DNA from: Gemmiger sp. An120
GTDB lineage: Bacteria; Bacillota; Clostridia; Oscillospirales; Ruminococcaceae
Assembly (NCBI RefSeq): GCF_002160955.1
Contig: NZ_NFLN01000003.1
Coordinates: 1 to 64,000 of the forward strand
Direction: 5' to 3'
DNA length: 64,000 nucleotides
Part shown: positions 8,904-17,347 of the stretch, piece after piece
Numbering within the stretch: the first letter of the stretch is position 1
How the letters are laid out: every line of letters starts with the position of its first letter
Program-made: the position numbers and the translations under genes
Notes under the pieces: generated by a model
The model's input: only the letters and a program-made list of their open reading frames with translations
Database searches by the model: none
What the model was told of the DNA's origin: nothing

Positions 8904-10253
8904 TTGGAAGACAAATCCATGATCGAATCCATTCAGACCTTTGCCGCCCGGCAGGCGCTGGCGTTTATCGAGCGCGATCCGGAAAAGAATTTTTCCAAGC
9001 TGCTGGACTGGGCGGACAAGTTTGACGCAGGCAACCTGTACCAGGCCCAGCGGAAAGCCTTCCGCCAGGTTCTGGAGCATCCGGAAAGCAACTGGTACCA
9101 GCTGCTTTTGCGGGTATTTCAGCTGGACAAAGGGGTACGGGAAACCTTTTTGGAAAACTTCATCATCAACGCTTCGCTGATCGGCGGCACCCGCCAGCAG
9201 GCGGTGCGCCATCAGGAGAACTGCAACGTACCCTGGGCCATTCTGCTGGATCCCACCTCCGCCTGCAACCTGCGCTGTACCGGCTGCTGGGCGGCAGAGT
9301 ACGGCCACAGCCTGAACCTGGAAACGGACACCATTGACCGCATCATTCAGCAAGGCAAGGCGCTGGGTGTATACATGTACATCTATACCGGCGGCGAGCC
9401 GCTGGCGCGCAAGGCGGATCTGATCCAGCTGTGTGAGACCCATGCCGACTGTGAGTTTCTGGCCTTTACCAACGGCACCCTGATCGACGAGGAATTCTGC
9501 CAGGAGATGCTGCGGGTGAAGAACTTTGTGCCGGCCATCAGCCTGGAGGGATTTGCCGCCGCCAACGACAGCCGCCGGGGCGCGGGAAGTTTTGACAAGG
9601 CACTGGCCGCCATGCGGCTGCTGCACGCGCACAAGCTGCCTTTCGGCGTTTCCACCTGCTATACCAGCGCCAACTGGCAGGATGTAACCAGCGAGAAATT
9701 CTTTGACATGCTGATTGAAACGGGTGCGCTGTTCGCCTGGTTTTTCCATTACATGCCGGTGGGCAGCGGGGCTGTGGCTGGACTGCTGTCTGCCCCGGAG
9801 CAGCGCCGGGCGGTGTACGAACGCATCCGCGGTTTCCGGCAGACCAAACCGCTTTTCACCATGGACTTTCAGAACGACGCCGAGTATGTGGGCGGCTGCA
9901 TCGCCGGCGGGCGCAGCTATCTGCACATCAACGCTGCTGGTGACGTGGAGCCCTGCGTGTTCATCCACTACTCCAACGTGAACATCCACAACTGCTCCCT
10001 GCTGGACGCGCTGAAGAGTCCGCTGTTCATGGCCTATCACGACGGCCAGCCTTTCAACGGCAACATGCTGCGGCCCTGCCCCATGCTGGAAAATCCGGAA
10101 AAATTGCAGGCGATGGTCAAGCGCACCGGCGCCCGTTCCACCGATCTGCAGTCTCCGGAATGTGTGGACAGTCTGTGCGGCCGCTGCCGCCCCTACGCCG
10201 AAGCCTGGGCCCCCGTTGCCGACAGGCTGTGGCGCGAGACACACCAGACCTGA
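8904..10253 (+). CDS. Radical SAM / SPASM-domain protein
   Basis: 449 residues. After a roughly 110-residue helical N-terminal region comes the radical SAM motif CNLRCTGC (about 126-133), then the glycine-rich YTGGEPL SAM-binding stretch and a Cys-rich C-terminal half (GGCIAGGRSYLHINAAGDVEPC, then CPMLENP and CVDSLCGRC). That tail is SPASM-like and should hold auxiliary Fe-S clusters. TTG at 8904 is taken as start because GGAGGG ends 7 bases before it; the first ATG (8919) is 22 bases from that site. The substrate is unknown and no precursor peptide gene is seen beside it. Confidence 0.85.
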   Translation: MEDKSMIESIQTFAARQALAFIERDPEKNFSKLLDWADKFDAGNLYQAQRKAFRQVLEHPESNWYQLLLRVFQLDKGVRETFLENFIINASLIGGTRQQAVRHQENCNVPWAILLDPTSACNLRCTGCWAAEYGHSLNLETDTIDRIIQQGKALGVYMYIYTGGEPLARKADLIQLCETHADCEFLAFTNGTLIDEEFCQEMLRVKNFVPAISLEGFAAANDSRRGAGSFDKALAAMRLLHAHKLPFGVSTCYTSANWQDVTSEKFFDMLIETGALFAWFFHYMPVGSGAVAGLLSAPEQRRAVYERIRGFRQTKPLFTMDFQNDAEYVGGCIAGGRSYLHINAAGDVEPCVFIHYSNVNIHNCSLLDALKSPLFMAYHDGQPFNGNMLRPCPMLENPEKLQAMVKRTGARSTDLQSPECVDSLCGRCRPYAEAWAPVADRLWRETHQT

Positions 10254-10288
10254 TTTTCAGCCATTTTCTGTCCCCTTATTGTATGCAC

Positions 10289-10323
10289 AAAGCTCCCGTC
10301 CGGGAAACCGGGCGGGAGCTTTG
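10289..10323. terminator. Hairpin between convergent genes
   Basis: AAAGCTCCCG and CGGGAGCTTT arms with inner CCGGG/CCGGG pairing, between the radical SAM gene and the RpiR gene. The T-run is short, so termination strength is uncertain. Confidence 0.5.
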
Positions 10324-10341
10324 TGCGTCTTGTACGCCAAT

Positions 10342-11208
10342 TTACGGGCGGCGTGCCTGGCGCATCAGATCGTTGATCTGGTGCAGCCGGTCGGGATACT
10401 CCGAGGGGGCCCGCAGCACCAGCGTGGTGTACAGGCTGTCCAGTACCGAGATGTGGGCGATCCGGGAGGTGATGGCCTCGTGAATGGCGCTGCTCTCCGC
10501 CGCCGAAGTAACCAGCTGCACCTGGGCCAGCCGTGTGATGGGAGAGTCCAGATAGCTGGTAATGCAGATCACCTGCGCCCCCTGCTGCCGGGCCTGTTCT
10601 GCTGCCCGCAGGGTCTCCCGGGACTGGCCGGTGTGGGAGATGGCCACCGCCACATCCCCCGGCCCCATCCGGGAGGCCAGCAGCACCATCATATAGGGAT
10701 CCACCGCGCAGTTTACCAGCATCGGCAGACGGCTGAACCGGTAGCAGGCGTCCTGGGCAATCGGGGCCGAGGTGCCAATGCCGAAAAAGGTCACCGAGGC
10801 GGCGTTCTGCAGCAGTTCCGCCGCCCGGGTAAACTGCTCCGGCGAAAGGATCAGCATGGTCTGCTCCAGGGCCTGGCGCGTCTGCTCAAATACCCGGGTC
10901 ATCACCCGGGCGGGGGTCATTTCCCCTTCGTCGATGGTCAGGTCATCCAGGGTATGATCCAGCCCTGCCGCTGAAAGGCTGGCCGCCAGCGCCAGCTTGA
11001 AAGCGGAATAGCCGGTAAATCCCAGCCGCTGGCACAGCCGGATCACGCTGCTTTCCGACACGCCCGCCTGTCTGGCCAGCCGGGCTACCGGCATCGCCAT
11101 CGCGTCGGCAGGATGCTCCAGAATATACGCAGCCGCCTTGCGCTCCACCCCTTGCAGGGAGGGCAGCAGGCTTTGCAGCTGCACGATACAGTTTGCCGGA
11201 AGGTCCAT
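10342..11208 (-). CDS. RpiR/MurR-family regulator of the divergent sugar ABC importer
   Basis: About 288 residues: N-terminal HTH_6 domain (ARQAGVSESSVIRLCQRLGFTGYSAFK) and a C-terminal SIS domain (FFGIGTSAPIAQDACYRFSRL ... VAISHTGQSRETLRAAEQARQQG) that binds phosphosugars. The start is placed at ATG 11208 (MDLPANC) from family length. A better RBS (AAGGAGAG) lies upstream, but the ATG it serves is out of frame, so the true N-terminus is uncertain; an upstream ATG at 11313 would add 35 residues. It is divergent from the ABC importer, the usual arrangement for its target. Confidence 0.87.
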   Translation of the reverse strand: MDLPANCIVQLQSLLPSLQGVERKAAAYILEHPADAMAMPVARLARQAGVSESSVIRLCQRLGFTGYSAFKLALAASLSAAGLDHTLDDLTIDEGEMTPARVMTRVFEQTRQALEQTMLILSPEQFTRAAELLQNAASVTFFGIGTSAPIAQDACYRFSRLPMLVNCAVDPYMMVLLASRMGPGDVAVAISHTGQSRETLRAAEQARQQGAQVICITSYLDSPITRLAQVQLVTSAAESSAIHEAITSRIAHISVLDSLYTTLVLRAPSEYPDRLHQINDLMRQARRP

Positions 11209-11329
11209 TTGTAAAGCGCCCCCAATTGCATTTCTCTCCTTATTGTAAAAGGCTGCAGGCCGGTTGTCCAGTAAAATTCCGGTGGAGAAAACGCATATGA
11301 AATTATCATTCATTTTACATTTGTTTGAT

Positions 11330-11357
11330 GGAGCATTGCTCCAAACGGCGGTATAAT
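11330..11357 (+). promoter_or_regulatory. Operator-like dyad and -10 box of the ABC importer operon
   Basis: Dyad GGAGCA-T-TGCTCC (11330-11342) lies 9 bp before a consensus TATAAT (11352-11357). No clear -35 is visible. A site in this position would block or assist RNA polymerase, and the divergent RpiR protein is the obvious candidate. Confidence 0.6.
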
Positions 11358-11398
11358 ACGGGCAGAATCACAAGGGAATGTTCAGGGAGGGACCGATC

Positions 11399-12442
11399 AT
11401 GGACAAGATCGTACTGGAACATATCACAAAAGCCTACGACAAGAACGCGCCGGTAATCGAGGATCTGAACCTGTCCATCCGGCAGGGCAGCTTCACGGTG
11501 CTGCTGGGGCCTTCCGGCTGCGGCAAATCCACCATTCTGCGGATGATCGCCGGGCTGGAAAAGGAGACCGCCGGTGAGATCCGGATCGACGGCGTTTCCA
11601 TGAAGGGTGTAGACCCGGGCGACCGGCAGATCGCCATGGTGTTCCAGAACTACGCCCTCTATCCCACCATGACGGTGCGGGGCAACATTGAATTCGGCCT
11701 GATCAATATGAAGATCGACAAGGCGGAACGGAACCGCCGGATTGAAGAGGCGGTGCAGATGGTGGGTCTGGAGGACTACCTGGACCGGATGCCGGCCAAG
11801 CTTTCGGGCGGGCAGCGGCAGCGGGTGGCATTGGCCCGGGCCATTGTGAAAAAGCCCTCGGTATTTCTGATGGACGAACCGCTGTCCAACCTGGATTCCA
11901 AGCTGCGGGCCCAGATCCGCACCGACCTGATCGAGCTGCACCGCAAGCTGGGCGCCACCTTTGTGTATGTGACCCACGACCAGGTGGAGGCCATGAGCAT
12001 GGGCACCGACATCGTACTGCTGGAAAACGGGCAGATCCGCCAGCACGACACCCCCGACGCGCTGTACCGGGAACCGGCCAACGTGTTCTCGGCCCGGTTC
12101 ATCGGCACCCCGCCCATGAACATTCTGCCGATCCGGGCCCTGCGTCAGGCCGGGATGAACACCCCGCTGATTGCCATGCACGCGGGGTTCCGCCCGGAGG
12201 CCTGCCGGGTGGAAAGCCGCCCCACCGCGGGCAGCGGGCTGCGGCTGGCCGGTCAGGTGGTGACCCGGGAAAACCTGGGTGACCAGATTCTGTACAAGGT
12301 GCAGACCGATTTCGGCATGGTGCAGGTCAAGGATTTCAGCGGCCGCCCGGAAGCGTACGGCCAGGTTACCCTCTGTGTGGATCCGGACCGGCTGCATTTC
12401 TTCGACGGCAACGAATGCCGCCTTACCGAAAAAGGAGCGTAA
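11399..12442 (+). CDS. ABC importer ATPase (UgpC/MsmK/MalK type)
   Basis: 347 residues: Walker A GPSGCGKST (about 37-45), signature LSGGQRQRVA, Walker B VFLMDEPLSNLD, H-loop YVTHDQ, then the C-terminal TOBE/regulatory region typical of carbohydrate importers. It energises the two permeases encoded next. ATG 11399 has GGGAGGG 7 bases upstream; an ATG at 11378 lies before that RBS. First gene of the operon. Confidence 0.92.
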   Translation: MDKIVLEHITKAYDKNAPVIEDLNLSIRQGSFTVLLGPSGCGKSTILRMIAGLEKETAGEIRIDGVSMKGVDPGDRQIAMVFQNYALYPTMTVRGNIEFGLINMKIDKAERNRRIEEAVQMVGLEDYLDRMPAKLSGGQRQRVALARAIVKKPSVFLMDEPLSNLDSKLRAQIRTDLIELHRKLGATFVYVTHDQVEAMSMGTDIVLLENGQIRQHDTPDALYREPANVFSARFIGTPPMNILPIRALRQAGMNTPLIAMHAGFRPEACRVESRPTAGSGLRLAGQVVTRENLGDQILYKVQTDFGMVQVKDFSGRPEAYGQVTLCVDPDRLHFFDGNECRLTEKGA

Positions 12443-12445
12443 TCC

Positions 12446-13396
12446 ATGGAACAGGTACTGAAACGCATCTTCTTCCCGGCAGCGTCCCGGGTGCAGGCCG
12501 TACTGCCCGCCCGCACTGCGGTACGCCGCCGGCGCGGCGCCGCCCTGCTGCCCTATCTGCTCATCGCCCCCGCGCTGGCGCTGCTGTTTGTCTTTGTGCT
12601 GTACCCCATCGGGTACATGGTCTATCTGAGCTTTTTTGACTGGAACATGATCAAGCCCAAGGAATTTGTGGGGCTGCAGAACTTTGTGACCATGTTCCAC
12701 GATCCGGAGTTTTTCCAGGTGCTGGGCAATACCTTCCAGTACACCGTATGGACGCTGGTATTCGGCATGGGACTAGCCCTGGCCGCCGCCTGTTTTCTGA
12801 AAAAAGACACCCGGATTAACCGGCTGCTGCAAAGCGCGATCTTTCTGCCCTACGTAATGCCGCTGGTTTCGGTGGCCTTTATCTGGGTCTGGCTGATGGA
12901 CGCGGACTACGGCCTGCTCAACTGGCTGCTGGGTCTGGTGGGGCTGCCCGGGATCCGCTGGCTGCAGGATTCGGCGGTGGCCATGTACTCGCTGATTCTG
13001 GTAAGCGTGTGGAAATGCGTGGGCTACAACACCCTGATTATCCTGTCGGCCATGCAGGGGGTGCCCGGCTATCTGTACGAGGCCGCCCGGCTGGACAAAG
13101 CCGGCCCCGCCAAGACCTTCTTCAAAATCACCCTGCCGATGATCTCGCCCTCGCTGTTCTTTCTGACCCTGATGAACCTGATCGCCTGTTTCAAGATGTT
13201 TGAAACGGTGAACATCATGACCGCCGGCGGCCCCGCCAACGCCACCTCCACCCTGGTATACAGCCTGTACCAGTACGGGTTCAAGTTCTACAAGCTGGGC
13301 TACGCCTCCGCCGAGGGGGTGGTGCTGATGGTGATCATCGGCGCCTGCACCCTGGTCTACTTCGGCGCGCTGGGCAAGCGGGTCCACTACCGGTGA
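12446..13396 (+). CDS. ABC importer permease (MalF/UgpA type)
   Basis: 316 residues, six predicted helices, with the EAA loop that docks the ATPase (YEAARLDKAGPAKTFFKIT). The family carries sugars or glycerol-3-phosphate. Its RBS AAAGGAG is embedded in the end of the ATPase gene, 3 bases separating stop and start. Confidence 0.9.
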   Translation: MEQVLKRIFFPAASRVQAVLPARTAVRRRRGAALLPYLLIAPALALLFVFVLYPIGYMVYLSFFDWNMIKPKEFVGLQNFVTMFHDPEFFQVLGNTFQYTVWTLVFGMGLALAAACFLKKDTRINRLLQSAIFLPYVMPLVSVAFIWVWLMDADYGLLNWLLGLVGLPGIRWLQDSAVAMYSLILVSVWKCVGYNTLIILSAMQGVPGYLYEAARLDKAGPAKTFFKITLPMISPSLFFLTLMNLIACFKMFETVNIMTAGGPANATSTLVYSLYQYGFKFYKLGYASAEGVVLMVIIGACTLVYFGALGKRVHYR

Positions 13397-13410
13397 GAGG
13401 AGGCATTGCC

Positions 13411-14172
13411 ATGAAACGTACCGTTTGCCGCACCGCCCGCAGCGCAGTGAGTATCCTGATGCTGCTGGTGTTCTTTGTGCCGGTGTACTGGATGCTGCTG
13501 ACCGCTGTAAAAACCATGGGGCAGTGCTACCAGACGCCCCCCGCCTTCTGGGTGTCCAACCCGGCCTGGGACAACTTTACCCGGGCATTTGAGGCCATTC
13601 CCTTCCGGAACATGCTCAAGAACAGCCTGATCGTCACGGCGGGCACCCTGCTGTGCCAGTGCGTGACCGTGATTCCCGCCGCCTACGCCTTTGCCCGGAT
13701 GCGGTTCCGGGGCGAGAAGCTGCTGTTCGGCGCGGTGCTGGCCACCATGATGATCCCGGCGCAGCTGATTTTCCTGCCGGTATTCCTGCTGTTCAGCCAG
13801 GCCGGCCTGATCAACAGCTACATCAGCCTGATCATCCCCCACGGCACCAGCGCCTTTGCCATCTTCATGCTGCGGCAGACCTTCCGCCAGGTGCCGGACG
13901 AACTGCTGGAGGCAGCCCGGCTGGACAAGGCCGGCCAGTGGAAGATCATCACCCGGATCATGCTGCCCCTGGCCCGCCCCACCCTGCTGACCCTGTGCCT
14001 GCTGACCCTGGTCACCACCTGGAGCGACTACTTCTGGCCTTTCGTCATGACCACCAACAACGACGTGCGCACCCTGTCGGTGGGAGTATCCATGCTGCGG
14101 ATCGTGGACGGCGGCGTGGACTATCCCCTGCCCTTTCTCTGGAACAGGTGGAGCGGCCGCTGTACCGGCTGA
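13411..14172 (+). pseudogene. ABC importer permease (MalG/UgpE type), C-terminus lost in a deletion
   Basis: Normal family sequence from MKRTVCRTARSAVSILMLL to SMLRIVDGGVDY (about residue 238), including the EAA loop LEAARLDKAGQWKIITRIM. The frame then runs into unrelated codons and stops at 14172. The last helix of the family (roughly 40 residues) is missing. The sequence after the junction is the tail of a HAD phosphatase, so DNA between the two genes, probably including the solute-binding protein gene this operon otherwise lacks, appears to be gone. Confidence 0.85.
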
Positions 14173-14519
14173 TCCTGATGGCCCCGCCGGAACAGACCGC
14201 CGCCATTGCCCGGCGTGTGGAAGCGCTGGCACTGCCCGGGATCCGCATCGAGCGCACCGCGCCGGATTTTGTGGAGCTGATGAACGCCAACGCCGGCAAA
14301 CGGGAGGCACTGGAACGGCTCTGCCGGGCAAACGGGATACCGCTGGACCGGGTGGCCTTTATCGGGGATTTTTACAACGATCTGGATCTGATGCGCTGCG
14401 CGGGCCTGTCGGCCTGCGTGTCCGAAGCGCCCCGGGAGGTGCGCAGTCAGTGCGCGCTGGTGCTGTCCGGCTGTATGGACGGCGCCGTGGCGGATTTTCT
14501 GGAAGCGCTGTCCGGCTGA
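14126..14519 (+). pseudogene. C-terminal fragment of a Cof-type HAD phosphatase
   Basis: The frame reads SLEQVERPLYRLILMAPPEQTAA..., then the class IIB end with the Lys motif (GKREALERLC) and metal-binding aspartates (VAFIGDFYNDLDLMRCAG). The N-terminal DxD nucleophile motif and most of the fold are absent. The open frame upstream of about 14126 belongs to the overlapping permease gene, so the fragment begins at the deletion junction. Confidence 0.8.
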
Positions 14520-14530
14520 ATCGCAAGGAA

Positions 14531-14568
14531 AAACGGGAGACACACCGCGGTGTGTCTCCCGTTTGTTG
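14531..14568 (+). terminator. Strong intrinsic terminator
   Basis: Perfect 16-bp stem AAACGGGAGACACACC/GGTGTGTCTCCCGTTT with a two-base loop as written, followed by GTTGTTT. Confidence 0.85.
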
Positions 14569-14588
14569 TTTCAAAAAGGCGGACAAAT

Positions 14589-15281
14589 TCATTTTCTTGT
14601 CAGACTTCCTGCCCATGTAACGTATTCTGTTTTGTTTGTCATGGTGCAATACACCTGATTTACCGCCTCGATATAGCAGATGAACGAAGGGTGATACAAA
14701 TCGTTTCGGCGCAAATACTGATTCTTCAAAGAAAGATATGCCTGACGGACTTCGCCCCATTTGCCGGATTGCCGAATCAGCTGCACCTTTTCCCGGAGCC
14801 CGTCTGAGTTACACGCCGTGTTCCAAATGTACCGGTCAAGCTGAACCGAACCGTTTTTTTGATGGATCAGCCGTGAGAGCGTGCCGTCCGGCTCTCGCCG
14901 GACAATGCAGACATCCATGGAAAACAGGGCAGGATTTCCGCGATAAAGGCTCATGGTGGCCGTGGTCAGTGCAGCGGTGGAATCCTGACAGTCCGGCAAT
15001 CCACGCCGCCGCAGCACCTTATTGAACGCGCAGCGAACCGCCTCTTTCACCTCCCGTTCGGACAGGGAGGGATCCAGCCGGACAAACTCCAGGTTGTAAT
15101 CCAGGTCAATGGGGCAATTTTCGTTTTGCAAAATCAGGTTGCGCGCGCCGCTGCCTACCAGAAAAAACACCGTTCCGATATTCCAGTCCCGTTTCAGGGT
15201 ATGGCAGAGTTCCTGCATGATGCTGCCACAGAATTGCCGCATTTTGCTTACGAAGCGTTTGTCTTCAACATACCGATACAT
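14589..15281 (-). CDS. Nucleotidyltransferase-fold protein of unknown function
   Basis: 230 residues. FFLVGSGARNLILQN followed by DLDYNLEF and later FSMDVCIVRR matches the hG(S)...D-x-D...D pattern of the Pol-beta nucleotidyltransferase superfamily (AbiEii/MNT-like proteins share it). No partner antitoxin is evident beside it. The start at 15281 is fixed by AAGGAGAGG; an ATG further upstream has no RBS. It is less GC-rich by eye than its neighbours, which may hint at separate ancestry. The fold is inferred from motifs only. Confidence 0.6.
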   Translation of the reverse strand: MYRYVEDKRFVSKMRQFCGSIMQELCHTLKRDWNIGTVFFLVGSGARNLILQNENCPIDLDYNLEFVRLDPSLSEREVKEAVRCAFNKVLRRRGLPDCQDSTAALTTATMSLYRGNPALFSMDVCIVRREPDGTLSRLIHQKNGSVQLDRYIWNTACNSDGLREKVQLIRQSGKWGEVRQAYLSLKNQYLRRNDLYHPSFICYIEAVNQVYCTMTNKTEYVTWAGSLTRK

Positions 15282-15380
15282 GGATAGACCTCTCCTTTCT
15301 GCCCCGGCCCGACCATCTGGCATTCGCTGCCAAATCGTATTATAATACCCGCCCAGGGCCAGTTTGTCAAGGATTTGCGG

Positions 15381-15410
15381 TTGACGGACGGTACAGCCGC
15401 GCGGTATACT
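15381..15410 (+). promoter_or_regulatory. Promoter of the PadR-flavoprotein operon
   Basis: TTGACG (15381-15386), 18-bp spacer, TATACT (15405-15410). The dyad GATATATC (15421-15428) sits just downstream, a plausible PadR half-site region and immediately before the RBS. Confidence 0.6.
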
Positions 15411-15439
15411 ATCTCTATTCGATATATCAGGAGGCCGAT

Positions 15440-15991
15440 ATGGAGTATCTTATTCTGGGGCTGCTGATGCTGGCGCCCATGACCGGGTACGAGCTGCAGC
15501 GGTTCATCCGGCAGAATCTGGCGCTGATCTGCTCCCACAGCGCGGGCAGCGTGCAGACGGCGCTGGCCAAGCTGGAACGGGAAGGCTTTGTGACCGCCGC
15601 GGAGACCCGGGAGGGCAAACGGCGGAAAAAGACCTTTTCCATTACGGAAGAGGGCCGGGCGGCGTTTTCCGGCTGGGTGGCACAGCCTATGCAGGCGGAT
15701 AAGGTCAAGAATATGGAACTGGCCCGGCTGTTTTTTCTGGGGCTGGCCGACCCCACCCAGCGCGCCGCCGCCATCCGGGATTACATCCGCCAGATGAAAG
15801 AGATGCAGGCGGTGCTGGAGACGATCCGGGAGCGGTTCCGGCAGATACAGGCGGGCGAACTGCCGCCCGGGCAGGACTGGCCGGCGGTTTTCCGGTTTCA
15901 GGGATACACCATCGAGTACGGCATTGCCGCTGCCCGGTTTGAACAGGAGTGGTACGGCAAGCTGCTGGCGGAACTGGAGGAGGAAGTATGA
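15440..15991 (+). CDS. PadR-family transcriptional regulator
   Basis: 183 residues: winged helix in the first 80 (MEYLILGLLMLAPMTGYELQ..., SAGSVQTALAKLEREGFV, wing EGKRRKKTFSITEEG) and a long C-terminal dimerisation helix region (RDYIRQMKEMQAVLETIRERF). AGGAGG lies 5 bases before the ATG. Its stop overlaps the next start (ATGA at 15988-15991), so it is the first gene of a redox flavoprotein operon it probably regulates. Confidence 0.88.
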   Translation: MEYLILGLLMLAPMTGYELQRFIRQNLALICSHSAGSVQTALAKLEREGFVTAAETREGKRRKKTFSITEEGRAAFSGWVAQPMQADKVKNMELARLFFLGLADPTQRAAAIRDYIRQMKEMQAVLETIRERFRQIQAGELPPGQDWPAVFRFQGYTIEYGIAAARFEQEWYGKLLAELEEEV

Positions 15992-17343
15992 AAATTCTGG
16001 TATTGAATGCAAGCCCCAAGGGCAAGAATTCTGCCACGGTACACACCGCGCTGTACCTGCAGGCGCTGCACCCGGAGCATCAGTTCATCGTGCTGCCGGT
16101 GGGGCAGCGTATCCGGGCCTATGAAAAGGATTTTGCCCCGGTACGCACGGAGCTGGAACAGGCGGAACTGATTCTGTTCTGCTATCCGGTGTACACTTTT
16201 ATCGCCCCGTACCAGATGCACCGGCTGATCGAACTGATCAAGGCGGACGGGGTGGACCTGCGCGGCAAGTTCGCCAGCCAGATCACCACCTCCAAACATT
16301 TTTACGACGTGACCGCCCATCGGTACATCGAGGAAAACTGCTGCGATCTGGGCATGAAGGTGATCCGCGGCCTGTCCGCCGATATGGAGGATCTGCTGTG
16401 CGAGAAAGGGCGGCAGGAAGCCAGAAACTTTTTTGACCAGCTGATCTTTTCCTGCCAGCATGGGCCCTTTGTGGTGCCGCCGGTACAGCCGCCGGTGGCG
16501 CAGCGGCCGGTCTACCGGCCCTGCCTGCCCGCTGAACCCAGGCGGCAGGGCAAGGATGTGGTCATTGTGACCAACTGTGCCCCGGACGATGAGGGGCTGG
16601 CCGGGATGATCGCGGATTTCCGGGCGGCGCTGCCCTACGAAAGCCGGGTGGTGAACCTGCGGGAATTCCCCTTTGACGGCGGATGTCTGGGCTGCTTTGG
16701 CTGCGCCGTTACCGGAAAATGCGTTTACAAAGACGGGTTTGATGAATTTCTGCGTACTCAAATCCAGACCGCCGACGGCTTTGTGTACGCCTTTGCGATT
16801 GCGGACCACTACACCCAGTCCAGCTTCAAATGCTTTGACGACCGGCAGTTCTGCAACGGGCACCGCACCGTGACCCACGGCACCCCCATCGCCTACCTGA
16901 TCCGGGGCGATTATCAGTTTGAGCCCAATTTGCGGATGATTGTAGAGGGCCGTGCCGAGGTGGGCGGCAACTATCTGGCGGGGGTGGCCACCGACGAGGG
17001 GGACACCACGGCGGAGATCCGCTCTCTGGCGCAGAATCTGGCCTTTGCCATGGAAAACCATCTGACCCGCCCGGCCAACTTTTACGGGGTGGGCGGCATG
17101 AAGATCTTCCGGGATCTGATCTACGTCATGCAGGGGCTGATGAAGGCCGACCACAAGTTCTACAAATCCCACGGCATCTACGACTTCCCCCAGAAGCAGA
17201 AAAAGCGCATCTGGCAGATGCGTCTGGTGGGGGCGCTGATGGCGGTGCCCTCCATCCAGAAGCAGGCCAAGGGCAAGATGACCGAAGCCATTGTGGGGCC
17301 CTACCAGAAGGTTGTGGAGCAGGCCCGCAGCGGAAAGGAGTAA
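15988..17343 (+). CDS. Tandem flavodoxin-like / NADPH-dependent FMN reductase protein
   Basis: 451 residues made of two flavodoxin-fold halves. The first starts MKILVLNASPKGKNSATVH (phosphate-binding loop) and runs to about 175. The second (about 190-340) has a GGCLGCFGCAVTGKC cysteine cluster like that of iron-sulfur flavoproteins and the YAFAIADHYTQSSFKCFDDR region. A basic C-terminal stretch follows. Probably an electron carrier or quinone/nitro reductase. It is translationally coupled to PadR and followed within 5 bases by the EFR1 gene. The duplication within one chain is the unusual feature. Confidence 0.8.
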   Translation: MKILVLNASPKGKNSATVHTALYLQALHPEHQFIVLPVGQRIRAYEKDFAPVRTELEQAELILFCYPVYTFIAPYQMHRLIELIKADGVDLRGKFASQITTSKHFYDVTAHRYIEENCCDLGMKVIRGLSADMEDLLCEKGRQEARNFFDQLIFSCQHGPFVVPPVQPPVAQRPVYRPCLPAEPRRQGKDVVIVTNCAPDDEGLAGMIADFRAALPYESRVVNLREFPFDGGCLGCFGCAVTGKCVYKDGFDEFLRTQIQTADGFVYAFAIADHYTQSSFKCFDDRQFCNGHRTVTHGTPIAYLIRGDYQFEPNLRMIVEGRAEVGGNYLAGVATDEGDTTAEIRSLAQNLAFAMENHLTRPANFYGVGGMKIFRDLIYVMQGLMKADHKFYKSHGIYDFPQKQKKRIWQMRLVGALMAVPSIQKQAKGKMTEAIVGPYQKVVEQARSGKE

Positions 17344-17347
17344 CGCT

